Source of the DNA: Paenibacillus hunanensis
GTDB taxonomy: Bacteria > Bacillota > Bacilli > Paenibacillales > Paenibacillaceae
Direction: 5' to 3'
Assembly: GCF_014645615.1 (NCBI RefSeq)
Contig: NZ_BMMB01000018.1
Coordinates: forward strand, 1 to 43,375
Length of the DNA stretch: 43,375 bases
The notes beneath the pieces are model-generated. The model ran no database searches. It was given only the letters and a program-made list of their open reading frames with translations, and was not told the origin of the DNA. Below, in pieces: positions 33,466 through 42,352 of this stretch; the first letter of the stretch is position 1, and the number at the start of each line of letters is the position of its first letter. The position numbers were made by a program, and so were the translations under genes.

Positions 33466-34695
33466 ATGGCTTTTCAAATGATTGAAGGCGTACGAATATG
33501 GGGTGATCCTGATGCAGGGGCGGTGAGTCAGGCGATTACCTGTTCGCAGCATGGCAATGTCGTGCAAACACTGTTGATGGCGGATCATCATAAGGGCTAC
33601 AGTCAGCCGATTGGCGGTGTGGTGGCGTACAGCGGTCAAATTTCACCGTCGGGGGTAGGATACGATATCGGTTGTGGGAATAAGGCAGTGCGTACGAATC
33701 TGCTGGCATCTGATGTGATGCCGCATATCGGCAGTATCATGGATCGAATCGCCAGCACGATCGCCTTTGGCGTAGGACGGGGCAATCGGTATATGGTCGA
33801 TCATGAATTGTTTGATGATCCAGATTGGAATGTATACATGCAGGTTGCCGGGCAAAAAGGGCATAATGATCTGAAGCAGCTGGCTCGTCAGCAATTAGGA
33901 ACCGTAGGCAGTGGCAATCACTATGTCGATCTGTTCGTTGAGCCTGCGACAGATCGGCTGTGGATCGGGAACCATTTTGGAAGCCGAGGCTTTGGGCATA
34001 AGACGGCGAGTGGATTTTTGAATCTGGCGGCAGGTCGGGAATTTTTTGCCAAGGCACCAGGAGAGCATATGGATCAGCCGCCGGTGCTACTGAATCTGGA
34101 TGATGAGGTGGGCGAGCTGTACTACCGTGCGATGAAGCTGGCTGGACGCTATGCGTACGCAGGACGAGATGTAGTGATTGATGAGGTGCTACGATTGATT
34201 GGAGCAGAAGCTGATTTTGCCGTGCACAATCATCATAATTTTGCCTGGAAAGAGAAGCATGCTGGACAGGATACGATCGTTGTACGTAAAGGGGCAACCC
34301 CTTCTGCACCGGGACAGCTGGGCTTTATTGGCGGCAGTATGGGTGATATCTCGGTCATTGTCCGTGGCAAAGATAGCGTCGAAAATGTAGAATCATTCTA
34401 CAGCACTGTGCATGGAGCTGGACGGGTGATGAGCCGTACACAGGCGGCGGGCAAAATGAATTGGAAAACACGGACTCGTTCTGGTGGAGCCATTACACGG
34501 GAACAAATGCGTCAGGCGATCACGGATTATGGTGTCGAGCTACGCGGTGCGGATACCGATGAGAGTCCATTTGTGTACCGTAAGCTGCAAACGGTGCTGG
34601 ATGCGCATCGCGAGACGCTGGATGTACTGCATGTGCTGCGTCCGATTGGTGTGTGCATGGCAGGTGCGGATGAATTTGATCCATATAAGGATTAA
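33466..34695 (+). CDS. rtcB: RtcB family RNA-splicing ligase
   Basis: A 409-residue RNA ligase that joins 2',3'-cyclic-phosphate (or 3'-phosphate) ends to 5'-OH ends using GTP and Mn2+. Key motifs: MADHHKGYSQPIGGV, GYDIGCGN (Cys metal ligand), GTVGSGNHYVDL, HNHHN (metal histidines), GGSMGD and STVHGAGRVMSR, where His316 is the likely guanylylated residue. The length is typical of the shorter bacterial RtcB group (about 380-410). AAAGGAGG lies before the ATG. It follows pnkp on the same strand after 1.25 kb holding two long hairpins, so a separate promoter is likely. No archease, RtcA, RtcR or Ro60 gene was seen beside it. RtcB may handle breaks that Pnkp does not. Confidence 0.95.
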   Translation: MAFQMIEGVRIWGDPDAGAVSQAITCSQHGNVVQTLLMADHHKGYSQPIGGVVAYSGQISPSGVGYDIGCGNKAVRTNLLASDVMPHIGSIMDRIASTIAFGVGRGNRYMVDHELFDDPDWNVYMQVAGQKGHNDLKQLARQQLGTVGSGNHYVDLFVEPATDRLWIGNHFGSRGFGHKTASGFLNLAAGREFFAKAPGEHMDQPPVLLNLDDEVGELYYRAMKLAGRYAYAGRDVVIDEVLRLIGAEADFAVHNHHNFAWKEKHAGQDTIVVRKGATPSAPGQLGFIGGSMGDISVIVRGKDSVENVESFYSTVHGAGRVMSRTQAAGKMNWKTRTRSGGAITREQMRQAITDYGVELRGADTDESPFVYRKLQTVLDAHRETLDVLHVLRPIGVCMAGADEFDPYKD

Positions 34696-34790
34696 TGAAG
34701 GAACAGCTGCCAGCGTCGCTTCAAAATAACAGGTCATTAACGGATTCAGGATAGCGCATTATCTAGGATGAGGTTATGGATCATTCACTT

Positions 34791-34827
34791 ATACAGCAGT
34801 CCCCATCGGCTGCTGTATATTTTTTTA
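34791..34827 (+). terminator. Terminator of rtcB
   Basis: ATACAGCAG (34791-34799) pairs with CTGCTGTAT (34810-34818), followed by ATTTTTTTA. It lies about 95 bases after the rtcB stop. Confidence 0.87.
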
Positions 34828-35186
34828 TATTATTATAATTCTTAATTGCGCTATTTTTATATAGATAAATATCGTATATGCGTATAAAATGATAAAAATA
34901 AATTCCATTTTATTGAATTTTTTTGTGTGTAAGTGCTATACAATTGTAAGCTGACGTGCGATACTTAAAAATGATAAGTGAGAAAAGAAAATCACATCCC
35001 TGATTTTTCATCGCCACATGTATTTTATTTCAAAAAAATCAATAAACATGTACTGCATTGATCTGCGATTGTATTGTAGATGTACCCGATTTCTAATCCA
35101 TACATACTACACCGCATTATGCCATGATTCTTACCATCAATATTGTGTTCTCTAGCTTTTACTTTATATAGAGAGGGATGTAGCAA
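34828..35186. other. AT-rich gene-free stretch before the MFS gene
   Basis: Very AT-rich DNA with no credible open frame. It must contain the promoter of the MFS gene, but no single -35/-10 pair stands out. Two ACATGTA-type segments occur (near 35016 and 35045), without clear meaning. Confidence 0.5.
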
Positions 35187-36476
35187 GTGATAAGAAAATC
35201 GTTTTATATGCTATGGGGTACACAGACGGTGTCCAATATAGCCGATATTGTCTATCAGCTTAGCCTGATCACACTTGTATTCACAACAAGTGGCTCGCTG
35301 GTGACGACGATCTTTATTCCGCTCCTTCGCTTATTGTCCAAAATGGTGAGTGGGCTGGTCGCACCTATCGTAATGGCGCGCTATCCGCTCACATCGATTT
35401 TATTAGGCTCACAGCTAGGACAATTTGTCGTGTTTACGGGCTTGATCAGCTATTTATGGCTAGCACCAACACCTTATTTTCCACTGGTATTTTTGACGGT
35501 CATCGGTATGTCCTTTCTGGATGGCTGGACAGATCCAGCGCGTAACGCATTAATTCCTAGGCTGGCAGAAGGTGAAGGGCTGATCAAGGCAAATGGTCTG
35601 ATGTCGGTGAGCGATCAGATTGTACGTTGCTCCGGCTGGGCACTCGGCGGTATTATCGTCGCTGTGATCGGCGCGTTACCGACGATGTGGATTGCCTCGG
35701 TTAGTTATTTTCTGGCGATGTTCTTCACTGCGTTTATCCGTGATCCGTATGCGCGTGCTGGACTAACAGCTGCACCGGAAGCTGTAGATGGAGACGCGGA
35801 CAATACAGTCAGCAAGCCCTCCTATGGTGATCAGCTATCCAGTGGCTGGAAAGCATTGCTGGCTAATCGCCGTGTGCGTCTGATTGCGATTATCGATAAT
35901 ATCGATACATTAGGGGGAGCGGCTTGGATTGGTGCGTTTGTACTCGCATTTGTTATTCAGGTGCTACATCAGGATGTAAGCTGGCTCGGCTTTATGAATG
36001 CAGGCTTTTTTATCGGCTCGATTGTCGGTGGTCTGCTGGTCGTAGCGATTGGTAAACGAATCTGGACGAACGCTTACCTATACATGCTGGTAAGTCTGAT
36101 GATCTATGTGGCGATTGCTGTTGCATTTGCGCTCAATGTATATCCGGTTCCAGCCCTTATTTTACTAATGCTTACCGGTCTGCCTGTACAGGTAGCAGGT
36201 GTTATTCGTTCGACCTTGATTCAGCAAAATCTTACGCCTGCGGAAGCGCCAAGTGTCATGTCCGCACTGAGCGCACTGAGTAATCTGACCTTTGCACTGG
36301 CGATGCTGTTCCTGAGCTGGTTCGCGGATCGCTTTGGTATGCGGGATATGTATTTGCTGGCAGGGCTGTTAACAACAGTTGCTGTTATTGTAGGCTATGT
36401 CTGCCGGTCGGTGTTTCGCAAGGAACTGTCCGAGTCGTATGAGACGGAAGAAATGGCAGTTGTGAATAAGGCTTAA
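35187..36476 (+). CDS. Major facilitator superfamily transporter
   Basis: A 429-residue membrane protein with about ten to twelve hydrophobic helices and a long cytoplasmic middle loop (about residues 188-220). The N-terminal half has the DGWTDPARNALIPRLAEGEGL segment typical of the MFS_3/enterobactin-exporter-like group, where the Pro-Ala-Arg lies in the loop after helix 4. The start is GTG at 35187, with GAGAGGG 9 bases upstream. A strong terminator follows, so it is monocistronic. The likely role is efflux of a drug or small metabolite; this follows from the family and not from any residue seen here. Confidence 0.88.
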   Translation: MIRKSFYMLWGTQTVSNIADIVYQLSLITLVFTTSGSLVTTIFIPLLRLLSKMVSGLVAPIVMARYPLTSILLGSQLGQFVVFTGLISYLWLAPTPYFPLVFLTVIGMSFLDGWTDPARNALIPRLAEGEGLIKANGLMSVSDQIVRCSGWALGGIIVAVIGALPTMWIASVSYFLAMFFTAFIRDPYARAGLTAAPEAVDGDADNTVSKPSYGDQLSSGWKALLANRRVRLIAIIDNIDTLGGAAWIGAFVLAFVIQVLHQDVSWLGFMNAGFFIGSIVGGLLVVAIGKRIWTNAYLYMLVSLMIYVAIAVAFALNVYPVPALILLMLTGLPVQVAGVIRSTLIQQNLTPAEAPSVMSALSALSNLTFALAMLFLSWFADRFGMRDMYLLAGLLTTVAVIVGYVCRSVFRKELSESYETEEMAVVNKA

Positions 36477-36627
36477 TGTATACAGAATCGTTGCAGTTAT
36501 GGGAAAATTCGCACTTTGATGAGATTTAGAAAACGAACAGTATCGTTTTTAATGCATCGCACACGTATAACCGAAACTGCATAGTGAAAATGAGATTGCT
36601 CCACTGGACGTTCTCTTTTCCAAAGCG

Positions 36628-36660
36628 AAAAGCCTTCCGACGAACGGAAGGCTTTTTAGT
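36628..36660 (+). terminator. Terminator of the MFS gene
   Basis: AAAAGCCTTCCG (36628-36639) pairs perfectly with CGGAAGGCTTTT (36645-36656), with T/A runs at both edges, so it could act in both directions. Confidence 0.9.
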
Positions 36661-36732
36661 CTAGTATTTAGTTTAGCATAGCGTATAGGCGATTTCGTTT
36701 AGATAGAGGGTACACCGTCATAAGCTTTATTT

Positions 36733-36798
36733 AGACATAGACATAGACATAGACATAGACATAGACATAGACATAGACATAGACATAGATATAGATAT
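36733..36798. repeat. Hexanucleotide microsatellite, (AGACAT)9(AGATAT)2
   Basis: Nine perfect AGACAT units followed by two AGATAT units, in the gap between the MFS gene and the 3' end of the minus-strand uxu operon. The variant units sit only at one end, as expected when arrays expand from the other end or decay from the edge. The rest of the 36477-36905 gap contains the MFS terminator and nothing else recognisable. Confidence 0.97.
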
Positions 36799-36905
36799 AG
36801 GCAGAGTTATACACGTAGGCGTACACGCTCGCTCTAGCAAACATTTCACGTTATACCATTCTACATCTATAGCAATGCCGTGACATCCTCCAATACAACC
36901 TCTCC

Positions 36906-37916
36906 CTACACACCTGAATACGCCATAAATCCACCATCCACCGGTACCGTAATCCCTGTTACAAAGCCCGATGTATCCGCATCAGACAGCCATAACAGCG
37001 TACCAAGTAGATCATTCGGCACACCGAAGCGCCGCATGGGTGTATGAGAAATAATCTTCTCTGAGCGCTCTGTCAGTGAACCATCCTCGTGTTTGAGCAG
37101 ACGATGATTTTGCTCCGTGAGGAAGAAGCCCGGCGCAATCGCATTAACTCGGATACCACTCTCAGCAAAATGTACCGCCAGCCACTGCGTAAAATTGTTG
37201 ATTGCCGCCTTGGCAGCAGAGTACGCAGGCACCTTGGTCATCGGGCTATACGCGCTCATGGATGAGATATTGATCACGGTAACGCCGGGACGTCCCACCA
37301 TGCGACGGGTGAAAATCTGTGTCGGAATCAGCGTACCGATCATATTCAGATCAAGCACCTGTCGGAATCCATCGACCCCGATATCGTAAAAGGTCTGCAT
37401 ATTCTCTACATTCAGATCCTGCTCGCTAAACGTCTCACCCGTTGTATTCGCATCCGGTCGATTCCCGCCTGCGCCATTGATCAGAATATCGCACGGACCT
37501 AGCTGCTCTGTCACTGCCGTCTCCGCTACGATCACGCTATCCTCTTTCGTTACATCGCAGGCAACCGCGATCGCCTCGCCACCCTGTGCCCGAATATCGG
37601 CAACGACCGCTTCACCCTTTTCCAGTGTCCGATTGAGAATCGCTACACGGCAGCCCTGACGTGCCAGCTCCAATGCCATGGAGCGACACAGCACACCCGC
37701 CCCGCCTGTAATGACCACCACCTTGCCGCTAAGCGAATCATGTAGCGGTAAGGGCTTTAATTCTGTTTCGGTCGGCGGCTGTTCGCCCTCTACATGGCGA
37801 ATGACCTCACGCAGTGTCTGGTCAACGAGCTTGTTACCCGTCGTTGGCGCAGCTGGAGAAGTAGGAGGGGCAGAATCCGAAGCTGCTTGTGTATGCTGCT
37901 GCTCGTGTTCGCTCAT
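36906..37916 (-). CDS. uxuB: SDR-family fructuronate reductase (D-mannonate oxidoreductase)
   Basis: A 336-residue short-chain dehydrogenase. The cofactor motif is KVVVITGGAGVLCRSMALEL (Thr70-Gly-Gly on), then DILINGAGGN, and the active-site Ser in INISSMSAYSP with Tyr-x3-Lys in PAYSAAKAAI. It should convert D-fructuronate to D-mannonate with NADH, the step before UxuA; the Bacillus enzyme YjmF is of this SDR type. ATG 37916 follows AAGGAGG and overlaps the uxuA stop by 4 bases. About 55 residues before the Rossmann fold (Ala/Pro/Ser-rich, then NKLVDQTLREVIRHVEGE) are extra compared with ordinary members of about 280 residues. The call relies strongly on the pairing with uxuA. Confidence 0.88.
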   Translation of the reverse strand: MSEHEQQHTQAASDSAPPTSPAAPTTGNKLVDQTLREVIRHVEGEQPPTETELKPLPLHDSLSGKVVVITGGAGVLCRSMALELARQGCRVAILNRTLEKGEAVVADIRAQGGEAIAVACDVTKEDSVIVAETAVTEQLGPCDILINGAGGNRPDANTTGETFSEQDLNVENMQTFYDIGVDGFRQVLDLNMIGTLIPTQIFTRRMVGRPGVTVINISSMSAYSPMTKVPAYSAAKAAINNFTQWLAVHFAESGIRVNAIAPGFFLTEQNHRLLKHEDGSLTERSEKIISHTPMRRFGVPNDLLGTLLWLSDADTSGFVTGITVPVDGGFMAYSGV

Positions 37917-39022
37917 GATGCATCCTCCTTGCTGCTCTGCTGTGCAGATGCGAGGGACTTCGCTTGACCTCGTGCGTGAGCGTCCCACAATCCCCATAGA
38001 TACATAATGCCAAGTGCACGATCATACAATCCATAGCCCGGGCGACATTGCTCATCCCATAGATGGCGTCCATGATCCGGGCGGCAATAGCCTGTAAAGC
38101 CTTCCTCATGATACGCCTCTACGATTCCAGCGATATCTACGCTACCATCCTGCGTCCGGTGCGACGTTTCCTGAAAATCACCATTCGGCTCCACCTTCAC
38201 ATTGCGAATATGGGTAAACGGAATCCGATCCGCAAATTCATGCACCATCCCGATAATATCATTGTCCGGATTAGCACCGAGCGAGCCAGTACACAGGGTG
38301 ATGCCGTGTGCTGGACTATCCGACAGGCTGAGGAAGCGGCGAATATTGTCCTGATTGCGAATAATACGTGGCAATCCGAAGATCGACCATGGCGGATCAT
38401 CCGGGTGAATCGCCATCTGGATGCCATTCGCTTCAGCAACCGGAATAATCTCATCCAGAAAATACTTCACATTACGCCACAGGTCTTCCTCTGTAAAGCC
38501 CTGATAGGCTTCAAACAGCTCAGTCAGATGCGCTAGTCGCTCTGGCTCCCAGCCGGGCATCGTCAGTGCAGAGTTAGACTGGATTTGCATGACCAGCTCG
38601 AATGGATCGATATTTTCAATACGGCTATATTCATAAAATAACGAATTCGAGCCATCTGGTAGCGGATGGTGCAGATCGGTTCGCAGCCAGTCAAAGATCG
38701 GCATAAAATTATAGCAGATCACCTTGACCCCGGCTTCACCCAGATGCTCAATCGTCTGCTTGTAATTAGCGATATAACGGTCGCGTGAAGGTAAACCGAG
38801 CTTAATGTCCTCATGAATATTCACGCTCTCCACGACCTCGATATGTAATTCATGCTGCTCTGCGAGTGTTTGTAGCTCGCGTATGCGTTCCTGCGGCCAT
38901 ACTTCACCGACAGGAATATCGTGGAGCGCCCAGACAATGCCCTCCACACCTGGAATCTGACGAATCTGTTCCAGAGTTACTGTATCATTTTGCTCACCAA
39001 ACCAGCGAAATACCATGCGCAT
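37913..39022 (-). CDS. uxuA: Mannonate dehydratase
   Basis: A 369-residue enzyme converting D-mannonate to 2-keto-3-deoxygluconate in hexuronate catabolism. UxuA signatures: MVFRWFGEQNDTVTLEQIRQ at the start, QMAIHPDDPPWSIFGLPRI, GITLCTGSLGANPDND, and the end CRPDHGRHLWDE followed by GYGLYDRALGIMYLWGLWDA; the His and Cys residues are metal ligands of this xylose-isomerase-like fold. ATG 39022 is preferred (GGAGG 9 bases upstream); the open frame from 39097 has no ribosome site and would add 25 residues. It is translationally coupled to uxuB. An AraC regulator gene lies just upstream, cut off by a terminator. uxaC and the KDG kinase/aldolase are not in the window. Confidence 0.95.
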   Translation of the reverse strand: MRMVFRWFGEQNDTVTLEQIRQIPGVEGIVWALHDIPVGEVWPQERIRELQTLAEQHELHIEVVESVNIHEDIKLGLPSRDRYIANYKQTIEHLGEAGVKVICYNFMPIFDWLRTDLHHPLPDGSNSLFYEYSRIENIDPFELVMQIQSNSALTMPGWEPERLAHLTELFEAYQGFTEEDLWRNVKYFLDEIIPVAEANGIQMAIHPDDPPWSIFGLPRIIRNQDNIRRFLSLSDSPAHGITLCTGSLGANPDNDIIGMVHEFADRIPFTHIRNVKVEPNGDFQETSHRTQDGSVDIAGIVEAYHEEGFTGYCRPDHGRHLWDEQCRPGYGLYDRALGIMYLWGLWDAHARGQAKSLASAQQSSKEDAS

Positions 39023-39095
39023 AAAGATATCATCCTCCATAATCGAATGGGTAATGGTGCCTGAAGTGCCATGACAAAAACAGGTTAAACGAAAC

Positions 39096-39129
39096 AAAAA
39101 AACCGGGCAATAGCGCCACGTCTGCCCGG
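39096..39129 (-). terminator. Terminator between the AraC gene and uxuA
   Basis: On the minus strand GCCGGGCA... / ...TGCCCGG (39129-39123 and 39109-39103) is followed by seven T (39102-39096). It ends the AraC transcript, so uxuA needs a promoter in the 75 bases after it or depends on read-through. Confidence 0.82.
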
Positions 39130-39252
39130 CTGCATGCGATATACGGTATAAACGCTAGCAAATATCGGACAGCCGCTCAGACGATTCTACATTAAAAGTG
39201 GGTAGCCTGTTTCTGACGAACAGCCTCCACCCCTGTAGATTGCCGGAATGTA

Positions 39253-40185
39253 TTACACACCTGCTTCAAGCGGCTGACTCATATGCAACTGTGTTTTACG
39301 ATAATGACTTGGTGAAATGCCAGACCAGCGTTTGAATTGACGACTGAAATGTGCAATATCCCGGTAGCCGAGTGTGGTTGCAATATCCTGAATGGACATA
39401 TGCGGATCGGCGAGCAGTAGCTTGGATTTGTGCAAGACCAGATTGGATAAATAGCTGCGCGGGGAAATCGCAAATACCTGATGGAAAATGCGGTTGCAGT
39501 GCGACGGACTGATACCCAGTTCAGCCGCAATGTCGTCGATGCCATAATGCGATTCTGGACGCTCTTCCTCCGTCAGATTACGGCTGACAATCGCCTGTAA
39601 ACGGGCAGCAATCTGGTGAGCCAGCTCCATATGGGCATACGTCGATGGAGACGCCTGCGCCGCTTCGTTCAGCAAAATCTCCCATAGCACACTGAACAGC
39701 TCAAATGATGCCGCCTGCAAACGAATGCGGCGAGTGATCATATGCTGTCCACCATGCTCGGCTGCCTGTACGAGCTTCATAATGCAGGGCTCGATCTGTC
39801 TGGCGGCAAGACTATTTTTGCGGAAAATCAATTGATTGGTTCGCTCCAGCAAGGACAGGAATACACGATCATTCATTTCAAAATGAATGCATACATACAC
39901 CAGCGTTCCTTCGCTAATGCTGCGACTCATGTGATTGACCCCTGGAGGCAAAATAACTAGATCACCAGCCTGCTGTACATAGCTGTAATCCCCGATCTTC
40001 ATTTGCTGTGTCCCTTGAAGCACATAATTGATCTCATACTGATGATGCGCATGGCTCGGACATTCCCAGTCGCGGCTAACCTCGCGCATATGAATCCCGA
40101 GCAGATTAACCGATGTCTGTACATCCGGGCAAACGGTTTCCGATACACTGAGACCCCATTCCGGAGAAATAAAGGAAGTGGACAT
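39253..40185 (-). CDS. AraC family regulator with cupin domain, probably of the uxu operon
   Basis: A 310-residue regulator. A cupin sensor occupies about residues 35-110 (CPSHAHHQYEINYVLQGTQ and QAGDLVILPPGVNHM). The C-terminal AraC double helix-turn-helix is at about 200-300 (GIDDIAAELGISPSHCNRIF and MSIQDIATTLGYRDIAHFSRQ). GGAGG lies before the ATG. It is encoded directly upstream of uxuA on the same strand and separated by a terminator, so it may respond to a hexuronate or its breakdown product and control uxuAB; this is inferred from position. It faces the Maf-type gene operon on the other side across about 290 bases. Confidence 0.92.
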   Translation of the reverse strand: MSTSFISPEWGLSVSETVCPDVQTSVNLLGIHMREVSRDWECPSHAHHQYEINYVLQGTQQMKIGDYSYVQQAGDLVILPPGVNHMSRSISEGTLVYVCIHFEMNDRVFLSLLERTNQLIFRKNSLAARQIEPCIMKLVQAAEHGGQHMITRRIRLQAASFELFSVLWEILLNEAAQASPSTYAHMELAHQIAARLQAIVSRNLTEEERPESHYGIDDIAAELGISPSHCNRIFHQVFAISPRSYLSNLVLHKSKLLLADPHMSIQDIATTLGYRDIAHFSRQFKRWSGISPSHYRKTQLHMSQPLEAGV

Positions 40186-40370
40186 AGATAACCTCCAATC
40201 TCACATTTATGGTTGCGTGAAATTCGACTCCAACATGCTGGATCAGCCCAAATAGCGTGACGAAGATGGATAAGGGTAATTTTGCTAGCGTCATTAACTT
40301 CAGCATACATGTATATGAAGAAAAATGAAAGGGTTTTCATTGTGCTGGAATTAAATAAAAAAAATAGCGC

Positions 40371-40397
40371 TAAAAAAGACGCAATTTTTTCCGATTA
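40371..40397 (+). promoter_or_regulatory. Possible sigma-D type promoter of the Maf-type gene
   Basis: TAAA (40371-40374), exactly 15 bases, then TCCGATTA (40390-40397), similar to the -10 octamer GCCGATAT with three differences. It starts 80 bases before the Maf-type gene. Motility-sigma control would suit a Maf gene, but a TATAAT further on (40423-40428) is an alternative. Confidence 0.4.
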
Positions 40398-40476
40398 ATA
40401 ATAGTAAGGATTAGCAGTTTATTATAATCCAATTAATAGAAGGAATTTTTTGAAATTATAAGAAAGTGAGGATGAA

Positions 40477-42312
40477 ATGGGAGATTTAAAAAATGAATAT
40501 ATAATAAAAACGAAATTTCCACATTTGGATGACATCTTACAGGGAAGGAGTTCGCAGGCGAAAGCGATTGAAATTGAGCCTATTCATACAGGCGATAATA
40601 GCAATTTGCATATCCGTTATGGCAACCGAGAAGCCACCATACATAATGAGGAATCTCCCTGGCAGGAAGCACATGATTTATTTTTACAATTAAAGAATGC
40701 ATCGATCGATCATATGATGTTTTTTGGGATGGGATTGGGACATCATATTTTGCAATTTCAGCGGCAATTTCCGCATATTCCATTTTCTATTTATGAGCCG
40801 AGCGTGGAGGTTTTCCAGCAATTCACGAAGCATGCAGTATTGGATGAATGGAATATGGATCAGTGGCGGAATCTGTTTGTGGGTGATCATGAGCAGGAAT
40901 TGGCGAAGCATCTGAGAGGGTTTGTTGATCGGACACCGGGTACGATTTCCAGTTGTGCACTTTCCGCGTATGCACATGTATTTGAGCAGGAAAAGCAGGT
41001 TTTTAACACCCTACTGTCCAACACGCTCAAGGGAAAGCATGGCAATTTGCAGATCAGTAATAAATTTAGTGTGTTCTGGCTTAGCAATAGCCTGCGTAAT
41101 TTTCAATATGTACGCAGTACGCCTAACATCTTAAAAAAGCGAGAAAACTTCTATAATAAGCCCGTTATTATCGTCTCGGCAGGGCCTTCGCTGAATGAAG
41201 AAATAGAGCACTTGAAAATGATCAAGCAGGAGCGCTCTGCCTACATTCTGGCTGTCGGCTCAGCTTTATCTACATTAATTCATCATGGGATACATCCGGA
41301 TGCAATATGCAGCTATGACCCGAATCCAGGTAACGGTGTCGTGGTCAAGCAGGTGATGGAGCAAGGAATCGACGATATTCCACTTATATTTGGCTCGTCA
41401 GTAGGTGGGATCGATTTGGGGAATTATCCGGGACCGAAATGGCATATGATTACGAGTCAGGACACGATTGCAGCTTACTTTTTGCCGGCTGCACAGACGG
41501 GGTTACCTGTTGTATATGATGCTTCTTCGATTGCAATTATTACCTTACAGCTACTGTGCATGATGGGCGCAGGGCCGATCATTCTAGTCGGTCAAAATTT
41601 CGCTTATAAAGGAGCATTACGATACGCACAGCATATCGATCATATCGATCCTGTGCATTATTTTGAAGGGGCTCCATTAGTAAAAACATCTAGCGTACAA
41701 GGCGATATGATAGGCACCAATCCAGCTTTTATGAGTATGAAGAAAGAGATGGAATTATACATCGGCTTATTTAATAAAAAAGACGTTTTTAATACGACAC
41801 AGGGCGGTGCTGATATCAAGGGTACTACATTTATAGCCTTGAAAGATATCCGAGCTAAGTATTTAACGCCAAATACAGTTGAAACAGATTGGCTTCTACA
41901 CCCTACAGCCAATTCGACTTCATTTACATTAGCTAATCAATTAGCTTTACTTCAAAAAGAACGCCAAGAGCTAACCAGGTCATTTGAAGAATTCAGACAT
42001 ATTTTTAAAGATATGCACTTTTATGCAAATCATGAACAGCGAGACGAATTACAGCAACTCTTCGTTATTTTTGACAGTGCATTTGATCGCTGGCTGAATA
42101 ATCTATATTCTAAATTACTCCTTATTCCAGCTAGTCGCACTCAATATGAACTTTTATATAGTCAGGTTGAAAATGTGTTGAAAGAACGCAATCCTGTGCG
42201 AAAAGCTAAGTTGATTATGCATTATTATGCACTGTTTATTACTCATACACTGCAAGTCGATCAGGAAGTAAGACCATTTTACGAAAATATGATAGAAGTG
42301 CTCTCTAGTTAA
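40477..42312 (+). CDS. Maf-type (DUF115/MAF_flag10) glycosyltransferase-like protein
   Basis: A 611-residue soluble protein of the motility-associated factor family, related to 6-hydroxymethylpterin pyrophosphokinase MptE-like proteins and known for adding nonulosonic sugars to flagellin. The central domain starts near residue 228 with PVIIVSAGPSLNEEIEHLK and contains AVGSALSTLIHHGIHPDAIC, YDPNPGN, and VGQNFAYK followed by a His-rich stretch. The C-terminal ~130 residues are helical. A purine-rich site (GTGAGGATGAA) precedes the ATG. Only 40 bases separate it from a large repetitive surface protein gene, so that protein, rather than flagellin, could be its target. No flagellin gene is in the window. 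Family call good, sugar and target inferred. Confidence 0.85.
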   Translation: MGDLKNEYIIKTKFPHLDDILQGRSSQAKAIEIEPIHTGDNSNLHIRYGNREATIHNEESPWQEAHDLFLQLKNASIDHMMFFGMGLGHHILQFQRQFPHIPFSIYEPSVEVFQQFTKHAVLDEWNMDQWRNLFVGDHEQELAKHLRGFVDRTPGTISSCALSAYAHVFEQEKQVFNTLLSNTLKGKHGNLQISNKFSVFWLSNSLRNFQYVRSTPNILKKRENFYNKPVIIVSAGPSLNEEIEHLKMIKQERSAYILAVGSALSTLIHHGIHPDAICSYDPNPGNGVVVKQVMEQGIDDIPLIFGSSVGGIDLGNYPGPKWHMITSQDTIAAYFLPAAQTGLPVVYDASSIAIITLQLLCMMGAGPIILVGQNFAYKGALRYAQHIDHIDPVHYFEGAPLVKTSSVQGDMIGTNPAFMSMKKEMELYIGLFNKKDVFNTTQGGADIKGTTFIALKDIRAKYLTPNTVETDWLLHPTANSTSFTLANQLALLQKERQELTRSFEEFRHIFKDMHFYANHEQRDELQQLFVIFDSAFDRWLNNLYSKLLLIPASRTQYELLYSQVENVLKERNPVRKAKLIMHYYALFITHTLQVDQEVRPFYENMIEVLSS

Positions 42313-42352
42313 ATAAGAGCTAGCTAAAATATAGAAATAAAGGAGTACAACG

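Noticed and set aside
39148..39163. cre-like site (TTTGCTAGCGTTTATA on the minus strand) upstream of uxuA
   Set aside because: One key base is missing from the consensus, and it lies on the far side of the AraC terminator from uxuA, so its use is doubtful.
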